64,000 nucleotides of DNA, taken from positions 1,550,001 through 1,614,000 of the forward strand of contig CAVVXS010000007.1 in NCBI GenBank assembly GCA_963752225.1. The letters are read 5' to 3'. The notes below the pieces were generated by a model. The model made no database searches, had not been told where the DNA came from, and saw nothing but the letters and a program-made list of their open reading frames with translations. Within the stretch, counting starts at the first letter, position 1; every line of letters begins with the position of its first letter. The stretch is from JBBROS01 sp963752225 (GTDB lineage: Bacteria > Pseudomonadota > Alphaproteobacteria > Acetobacterales > Acetobacteraceae). Made by a program: the position numbers and the translations under genes. This document shows positions 59,117 through 64,000 of the stretch, in pieces.

Positions 59117-60619
59117 TTGACTCCCACTCGTGTCGCTCGCACTTCTCTGCCCTATGCCGCCGGCTGCATCGCCATCGCCGCCATGCTCGGCGGCTGCTCG
59201 AGCAGCCCGCGCGTCTCGGCGCAGCAGGAATCGACCCAATACCGCGCCCGCGCCGGCCGCACCTACGCGGCACCCGGCCCGTCCAGCGACCCGTGGGGGC
59301 CCTACATCTCCGAGGCCGCCGCCAAGTTCGACGTGCCCGAGCGTTGGGTGCGCGAAGTCATGCGCCAGGAGTCGGGCGGCAACCTCTACGGCCGCGGCGG
59401 CAGCCTGATCACGTCGGGCGCCGGCGCGATGGGCTTGATGCAGGTCATGCCGGCCACCTACGACGAGATCCGCGTCCGCTACCCCGAGCTCGGCGACGAC
59501 CCCTACGACCCGCACAACAACATCCTCGCCGGCACCGCCTACATCCGCGAGATGTACGACATCTACGGGTCGCCGGGCTTCCTCGCCGCCTACAATGCCG
59601 GGCCGGGGCGGCTCGACGACTACCTGACCCGGAACCGCACCTTGCCCGAGGAAACCCGGCGCTACGTCGCCGCGATCGGGCCGCGTATCGCCGGGTCGGA
59701 GCCGCGCAACGGCTCGCCGGGTCAGCAGTACGCCATGAACGCGGTGCCGTTCAACATCCCCGACGGCAGCCGCTACTCCGGCAGCAGCCGTTACAGCGCG
59801 CCGCCCGCCGGTCCGGTGTTGGCCGCCTACCCCGATCCGGCGCCCATCGTGCTCACCCCGCCCCCGGCGCCGACGGCCGTCGCGCAGCAGTCGGCACCGG
59901 TGGTGTCGCAGCCGCTGCCGGCGCCGATGGCCGCCCCGGTGCAGACCGCCGCCCTGCCGCAGCCGCCGCAACCCGCGTCGCCCTATATCGTGCTGCGGCC
60001 GCAGCCGGTCGAAGTGGCCGAGGCGCCCGACCCGGAGCCCGTCCGCCCGCGCTTCGCCGAAAGCGCGCCCGCTTACTCGCCTGCGCCCGCTTACACTGCG
60101 ACGCCCGCTTACACTGCGGCGCCCGTGCCGAGGCGGCGTGACGCGATGCAGTTCGCGCAACTGCCCGAACCGCCGCGGCCGGTGCCGAACAGCTACGCGC
60201 CGTCGCCCGGCGTCCGGGAGCCGGCCCGCTCGCCGCAGCAACTGGCCACCGCCGCGCTGGTTCCGGTCGCGCCACCGCGCTCGTCCTTCGCGCTCGTGAC
60301 GCCGGCCAATGCCGAGCCGGTCGGCATCCGCCATAGCGGCCTCAACGTCGGCGGCTTCAGCGCCGGGGGCTGGGCGGTGCAGGTCGGCGCCTTCGCCAAT
60401 CAGGGCATCGCCGCCGCCGCAACCACGGCGGCCCGCGACCAAGCCCGCGACACGCTGTCCGGCGCGCGCAGCAGCGTCACCCCGGTCCGCCAACTGCACG
60501 GCACCCTGTATCGCGCCCGCCTGACCGGCATGTCCCGCGACACCGCGGCCCAGGCTTGCGAGAAACTCAGCCGGGCGCACACGAGCTGCCTGGTGGTCAG
60601 CCCGGACGCCCAGTCCTAA
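59117..60619 (+). CDS. Lytic transglycosylase lipoprotein with SPOR domain
   Basis: 500 residues from a TTG at 59117, with GGAGG seven bases upstream. The lipobox is LGGC (Cys27). The SLT domain covers about 55-195, with catalytic Glu85 in RQESGGN and the GLMQVMPAT and AYNAGPG motifs. A long Pro/Ala-rich linker includes three 18-bp tandem repeats (60068-60121). The C-terminal SPOR domain (about 415-500, GWAVQVGAFAN) binds denuded peptidoglycan at the septum. Similar to an SLT-RlpA/SPOR style cell-wall enzyme. Confidence 0.92.
   Translation: MTPTRVARTSLPYAAGCIAIAAMLGGCSSSPRVSAQQESTQYRARAGRTYAAPGPSSDPWGPYISEAAAKFDVPERWVREVMRQESGGNLYGRGGSLITSGAGAMGLMQVMPATYDEIRVRYPELGDDPYDPHNNILAGTAYIREMYDIYGSPGFLAAYNAGPGRLDDYLTRNRTLPEETRRYVAAIGPRIAGSEPRNGSPGQQYAMNAVPFNIPDGSRYSGSSRYSAPPAGPVLAAYPDPAPIVLTPPPAPTAVAQQSAPVVSQPLPAPMAAPVQTAALPQPPQPASPYIVLRPQPVEVAEAPDPEPVRPRFAESAPAYSPAPAYTATPAYTAAPVPRRRDAMQFAQLPEPPRPVPNSYAPSPGVREPARSPQQLATAALVPVAPPRSSFALVTPANAEPVGIRHSGLNVGGFSAGGWAVQVGAFANQGIAAAATTAARDQARDTLSGARSSVTPVRQLHGTLYRARLTGMSRDTAAQACEKLSRAHTSCLVVSPDAQS
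60068..60121 (+). repeat. Three 18-bp tandem repeats in the transglycosylase linker
   Basis: Units begin at 60068, 60086 and 60104, each CCCGCTTAC followed by a variable nine bases. They encode six-residue Pro-Ala-Tyr repeats in the linker before the SPOR domain. Copy number could vary between strains. Confidence 0.75.
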
Positions 60620-60655
60620 GGCTTCACCCCAACCCGGGTAACGGCTGGCCCCGCT

Positions 60656-61078
60656 TTACTCCTGATCGGGCGCGCCGCGCAGGCGCTTGACCGTGCCGCG
60701 CTGCACCTTCTGCTCGACCCGCTTCTTGCGCGCGGACAGGCTCGGCTTGGTGGCGACACGCCGGGCCACCCGGACCGAGGCCGCGCGCAGGATCTCGACC
60801 ACCCGCTCCAGCGCTTCCTGCCGGTTGCGGTCCTGCGAGCGGTGCCGCTGCGCCGTCAGCACCAGCACCCCGTCGGCCGTCACCCGCCCGCCGCTCAACC
60901 GCTCCACCCGCTGCCGCAGCGCTTCCGGCAACGAGCCGGGCCGCCGCAGGTCGAGCCGCACCTGCACCGCCGTGGACACCTTGTTGACGTTCTGCCCGCC
61001 CGGCCCGGAGGCGCGGATGAAACTCTCCTCGAGCTCGCGCGGGTCGAACGCGATGCCGGGGGCGATCGGGATCAACAT
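60656..61078 (-). CDS. arfB: Ribosome rescue hydrolase ArfB (YaeJ)
   Basis: 140 residues from the ATG at 61078. The catalytic GGQ is at 27-29 (SGPGGQNVNKV). The basic C-terminal tail (KKRVEQKVQRGTVKRLR) enters the mRNA channel of stalled ribosomes. It releases peptide from peptidyl-tRNA on non-stop complexes. It is convergent with the transglycosylase gene. Confidence 0.94.
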   Translation of the reverse strand: MLIPIAPGIAFDPRELEESFIRASGPGGQNVNKVSTAVQVRLDLRRPGSLPEALRQRVERLSGGRVTADGVLVLTAQRHRSQDRNRQEALERVVEILRAASVRVARRVATKPSLSARKKRVEQKVQRGTVKRLRGAPDQE

Positions 61079-61183
61079 GGGGCTATCGGTCCGTCCGCAC
61101 CGGGCATGGTCGTGTCCACATCCCCCATGATAGCACGTTGCCGTCCGCGGCGGTGCGCGGCGCGCGTTCGAGAAAGGCATGCC

Positions 61184-61924
61184 ATGGCGATCGATTGGAC
61201 CCACGCCGGACCCACCGTGCTTGCGGCGTTCCTGGCGTCGCTCGTCGAGTTTGTCGAAGCGCTGACGGTCGTGCTCGCGGTCGGCGCCGTGCGTGGCTGG
61301 CGGGGCGCGCTCGGCGGCACCGGCCTCGCCTTGCTCGCCCTGATCGCCATCGTCGTCGTGCTCGGCCCGGCGCTGACCGGGATTCCGCTCGCCTGGGTGC
61401 AGGGGGTGCTGGGCGGATTGCTGCTGCTGTTCGGCATGCGCTGGCTGCGCAAGGCCATCCTGCGTTCGGCCGGGATCATCCCGCTGCATGACGAGGTCGC
61501 GGCCTATGCGCGCGAAACCGCGGCGTTGCGCGGCTTGGGCGGCGTCGGCGCGGGCTGGGACCGGGTCGCGGTCGGCACCGCGTTCAAGATCACCATGATC
61601 GAAGGGATCGAGGTCGTGTTCATCGTCGTCGCGATGGGCGCGGCCGGGACCGGCCTGCTGCTCCCGGCGAGCCTAGGCGCGGCAGCGGCCTTGCTGCTGG
61701 TGGTGGCGCTCGGGCTCGCGTTGCACCGTCCGGTGTCGATGATCCCGGAGAACCAGCTGAAGTTCGGGGTCGGCGTGCTGCTGTCCGCGTTCGGCACGTT
61801 CTGGGTCGGCGAGGCGATGGGCCTCCAATGGCCTGCCGGCGACTGGTCGCTGCTGGGCTTGACCGCGGGATTCCTGGCGACGGCGCTGCTGACGGCCGGT
61901 GCGTGCCGGCGGAGCGCGGCGTGA
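61184..61924 (+). CDS. COG4280-type predicted membrane protein
   Basis: 246 residues from the ATG at 61184, with AGAAAGG upstream. About six or seven hydrophobic segments are seen, and two acidic membrane motifs (ASLVEFVEALTVV near 18 and KITMIEGIEVVFIV near 135) form an internal repeat like that of cation-transporter folds. The function is unknown; metal-ion transport is a guess from the paired Glu motifs. It overlaps the next small membrane gene by four bases. Confidence 0.8.
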   Translation: MAIDWTHAGPTVLAAFLASLVEFVEALTVVLAVGAVRGWRGALGGTGLALLALIAIVVVLGPALTGIPLAWVQGVLGGLLLLFGMRWLRKAILRSAGIIPLHDEVAAYARETAALRGLGGVGAGWDRVAVGTAFKITMIEGIEVVFIVVAMGAAGTGLLLPASLGAAAALLLVVALGLALHRPVSMIPENQLKFGVGVLLSAFGTFWVGEAMGLQWPAGDWSLLGLTAGFLATALLTAGACRRSAA

Positions 61925-62133
61925 AGTGGCTCGCCACGGCGTGGTCCGAGTTCATCGGCCTGTTCGTCGACGATGCGCCGTTCGCCGCCGCCATCGCGGT
62001 GTGGCTCGCGGCGGCGTGGCTGGTGCTGCCGCGGCTCGAGCCCGGCGCGACGTGGCCGGCTGTTGCGCTGTTCGCCGGGCTCGCGCTGATCATTGCCGGA
62101 AGTGCGCTGCTCTACGCGCGGCGGCGCCGTTGA
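61921..62133 (+). CDS. Small two-helix membrane protein
   Basis: 70 residues from a GTG overlapping the preceding stop (GTGA). Two hydrophobic helices (about 22-36 and 47-63) are followed by an RRRR tail. I do not recognise a family. It is probably a partner subunit of the COG4280-type protein. Confidence 0.65.
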   Translation: MKWLATAWSEFIGLFVDDAPFAAAIAVWLAAAWLVLPRLEPGATWPAVALFAGLALIIAGSALLYARRRR

Positions 62134-62146
62134 CGTTGGGACGGGG

Positions 62147-62218
62147 TTGGGGCGGAAGGATTCGAACCTTCGAATGGCGGATTCAAAGTCCGCTGCCTTA
62201 CCGCTTGGCGACGCCCCA
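62147..62218 (-). tRNA. tRNA-Gln (anticodon TTG)
   Basis: The minus strand folds into a cloverleaf with acceptor stem TGGGGCG/CGCCCCA and discriminator A. The anticodon stem is GCGGA/TCCGC with loop CTTTGAA, so the anticodon is TTG. The T arm is GAAGG-TTCGAAT-CCTTC. CCA is not encoded. It lies 45 bases downstream of the ispE stop. Confidence 0.95.
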
Positions 62219-62262
62219 GCACCGCCCTCCCCATACGCGCGCGACCGGGCTGTCGTAAAGGC

Positions 62263-63129
62263 TCAGCCGACGCAATCGCCGCCCCAGGCCCACCAGCCCG
62301 CCGGCGCCTCCGCCACGGCGCGGCGGGCGGCGGGGGCGTCCGGGAACAACGCAAAGCAGGTCGCACCCGATCCGCTCATCTGCGCCAACAGGCATCCGGG
62401 GCGCCGGCGCAGCCAGTCGAGCACGGCGCCGATCACCGGACACAGGGCAAGCGCCGGCGCTTGCAGGTCGTTGCCGAGTTGGCCAAGCGCGTCGGCCATC
62501 TCCGCGGCCGTGCGCCACCGGTCCGGCAGGCAGGCGGGCGGTGAGAACCCGGCCGTCCGAGCCCCGAACACTGCCGGCGTCGACACCGCGGCGCCGGGGT
62601 TCACGAGTGCGATCCCGAACGCGGGCAAGCCGGGTGCGGCCGCGAGCACCTCGCCGACGCCGCCCATCCGGGCCGGCTCCGACGCCAGGCACACCGGCAC
62701 GTCCGCCCCCAGCCCCGCCGCCAACCCCGCCAGCACCGGCGCCGGCAACGCGACGCTCCACAGCCGCCGCAGCACGCGCAACGCCGCGGCCGCGTCGGCC
62801 GAGCCGCCGCCGATGCCGCTCGAAACCGGCAAGTTCTTTTCCAATCGCAGCGCCGCCCCCGCCGGCACGGCCGCCGCAGCCGCCAGCGCCCGCGCCGCAC
62901 GCAGCACGAGATTGTCCGCCTCGGCCGCGAGCCCTGCCCCGAACGGCCCGTCCAGGGCAAGCGACAATCGATCCGCCGGCGTCGCCGACACGACGTCGCC
63001 AACCGCCGGGAACACCGCGAGGCTGTCGAGCAGGTGGTAGCCGTCGGGCCGCCGTCCCACGACTCGGAGAAACAGGTTGACCTTGGCCCGGCCCGGCTCC
63101 GCCAGCAGTTCCTGCCGCCGTTGTGGCAC
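62263..63129 (-). CDS. ispE: 4-diphosphocytidyl-2-C-methyl-D-erythritol kinase
   Basis: 288 residues from a GTG at 63129, two bases after the TPR-gene stop. It is a GHMP kinase of the MEP isoprenoid pathway. The N-terminal KVNLFLRVVGRRPDGYH, ATP-binding LPVSSGIGGGSADAAA (about 93-108) and C-terminal MSGSGATCFALF are all present. Length is typical. Confidence 0.95.
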   Translation of the reverse strand: MPQRRQELLAEPGRAKVNLFLRVVGRRPDGYHLLDSLAVFPAVGDVVSATPADRLSLALDGPFGAGLAAEADNLVLRAARALAAAAAVPAGAALRLEKNLPVSSGIGGGSADAAAALRVLRRLWSVALPAPVLAGLAAGLGADVPVCLASEPARMGGVGEVLAAAPGLPAFGIALVNPGAAVSTPAVFGARTAGFSPPACLPDRWRTAAEMADALGQLGNDLQAPALALCPVIGAVLDWLRRRPGCLLAQMSGSGATCFALFPDAPAARRAVAEAPAGWWAWGGDCVG

Positions 63130-63131
63130 GG

Positions 63132-64000
63132 TCAGCGCAGGGTCGGGGCCGGCACCGACGCCTGGGACGAGCCCGGCCGCGCAGCCGCCGTCGGCAGCGA
63201 GGCGAGCTTCTGGTTGATCCGCTCGGCGTCGTCCGGGTCGGGCTTCAGCAGCAACGCCCGCCGCCACTGGAACTCGGCCTCGCGCCAGCGGCCCATCGCC
63301 GCCATGGCGTCGCCGAGATGGCCGTTGATCACGGCGTCCTCGGGTTGCAGCTCCACCGCCCGCTGCAGGTTCTTGAGCGCCCCGGGGGCATCGCCGGTGC
63401 GCAGGAGCACCCAGCCGAGGCTGTCGATGAACGAGCCGTCGTTCGGCCGCTGCTGCACCGCCCGCTCGATCATGTGCCGGGCTTGGTCGATGTGCTCGCC
63501 GCGCTCGGTCCAGGCATAGCCGAGGTAGTTGAGGACGTTCGGCTGCTCGGGCGCCAGCTCGAGCGCATATAGGAAGTCGCTTTCCGCCTTGGCCCAATTG
63601 CCCGCCCGCTCCTCGGCCACGCCGCGGTCGTAGAACAGGATCCAGTTGGACCGGCTCGGCGTGCCGACGCGCTCGATCGCGCGGTCATAGGTAGCGACCG
63701 CCTCGTTGAAGCGGCTGTTGCGGCGCAGGATGTCGCCGGCCTGGGCCAACGGTTCCGGGCGGTCCGGGTAATCCCGCGCCATCGCCTGCAGCATCCGCGC
63801 GGCCTCGTCCGAGTCGCCCACCGCATCCGTGAGCGATGCGCGGCGGAGCCGCACCATGGCGATCAGCGGGTCGTCCGAGCGCACCGCCGACAGCGTCTCG
63901 AGCGCGGCGCGCGGGCGCCGGGCGGCCTCCTGCGTGTCGGCCAGCAGCAGCCGGGCGGCGGTGAAATCGGGCCGCATCGTCAGCGCGAGCCGCAACAGGA
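63132..64000 (-). CDS. TPR-repeat protein, 5' end outside the window
   Basis: At least 289 residues ending at 63132. Several TPR units are visible (AQAGDILRRNSRFNEAVATYD, VLNYLGYAWTERGEHIDQAR, ALKNLQRAVELQPEDAVINGHLGDA). In alphaproteobacteria such a TPR protein is commonly found directly upstream of ispE. The start lies beyond the right edge. No export signal can be judged. Confidence 0.88.
   Translation of the reverse strand, partial: LLRLALTMRPDFTAARLLLADTQEAARRPRAALETLSAVRSDDPLIAMVRLRRASLTDAVGDSDEAARMLQAMARDYPDRPEPLAQAGDILRRNSRFNEAVATYDRAIERVGTPSRSNWILFYDRGVAEERAGNWAKAESDFLYALELAPEQPNVLNYLGYAWTERGEHIDQARHMIERAVQQRPNDGSFIDSLGWVLLRTGDAPGALKNLQRAVELQPEDAVINGHLGDAMAAMGRWREAEFQWRRALLLKPDPDDAERINQKLASLPTAAARPGSSQASVPAPTLR

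Noticed and set aside
58862..60580. Upstream extension of the polysaccharide permease frame (minus strand)
   Set aside because: The frame stays open opposite the transglycosylase gene, but similarity to the permease begins only at the ATG at 58861.
1..64000. CRISPR arrays, insertion sequences, prophage or rRNA genes
   Set aside because: No regularly spaced repeats, transposase or integrase genes, phage structural genes or rRNA sequence were seen.

Overview
The window is GC-rich, densely coded bacterial chromosome with many 4-nt start/stop overlaps. The gene set points to an alphaproteobacterium: red-type RuBisCO with CbbX, PQQ-linked C1 oxidation genes, a Tim44-like protein, LpxB and ClpS. 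I would guess Rhodospirillales/Acetobacteraceae, but that placement is inference from gene content. No rRNA, phage, insertion sequence or CRISPR array is seen. One tRNA (Gln, TTG) is present.

Layout. 1-2.9 kb: assimilatory nitrite reductase nirBD. 2.9-7.7 kb: stress operon prkA, a DUF444/YhbH-family gene and spoVR. 8.4-17 kb: a Calvin-cycle operon (cbbL, cbbS, rpe, cbbX, fbp, prk, fba, cbbY) divergent from cbbR. 17-32.6 kb: a C1/quinoprotein block. Its minus-strand arm runs EthD, fghA, an unknown secreted protein, a TonB receptor, pqqA, pqqB, pqqC, pqqD, pqqE, a zinc metallohydrolase, a SoxYZ-like carrier, a small secreted protein and gfa. Its plus-strand arm holds cytochrome c, a substrate-binding protein, a beta-propeller, an ABC ATPase and permease, and an unknown secreted protein. 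32.7-38.2 kb: yraN, a dipeptide-type ABC transporter without a binding protein, and an AI-2E-family permease. 38-47.7 kb: hydroxypyruvate isomerase, an XRE regulator, a nudix/AlaX/sulfurtransferase/metC run, a VapBC-like module, a frameshifted hisI next to a COG0523 GTPase, lpxB and clpS. 47.8-53.5 kb: metallophosphoesterase, cupredoxin, ECF sigma and anti-sigma operon, a LutA-like protein, an orphan DNA methyltransferase, a Tim44-like protein and a histidine phosphatase. 53.5-58.9 kb: a PrsT-like TPR protein, a PEP-CTERM protein and a polysaccharide ABC exporter. 59-64 kb: lytic transglycosylase, arfB, membrane proteins, tRNA-Gln, ispE and a TPR protein.

How the genes fit together (inference). 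A PQQ alcohol dehydrogenase encoded elsewhere would oxidise methanol or another alcohol in the periplasm and pass electrons to cytochrome c. Formaldehyde would go through glutathione (gfa, fghA) to formate and CO2, and CO2 would be fixed by the cbb operon. The window therefore looks like an autotrophic-methylotrophy island from which the dehydrogenase itself is missing. Other notable points are a one-base frameshift in hisI, a leaderless self-overlapping toxin-antitoxin promoter, a strong pqqA promoter with a downstream hairpin, and a 26-nt repeat at two convergent gene ends.
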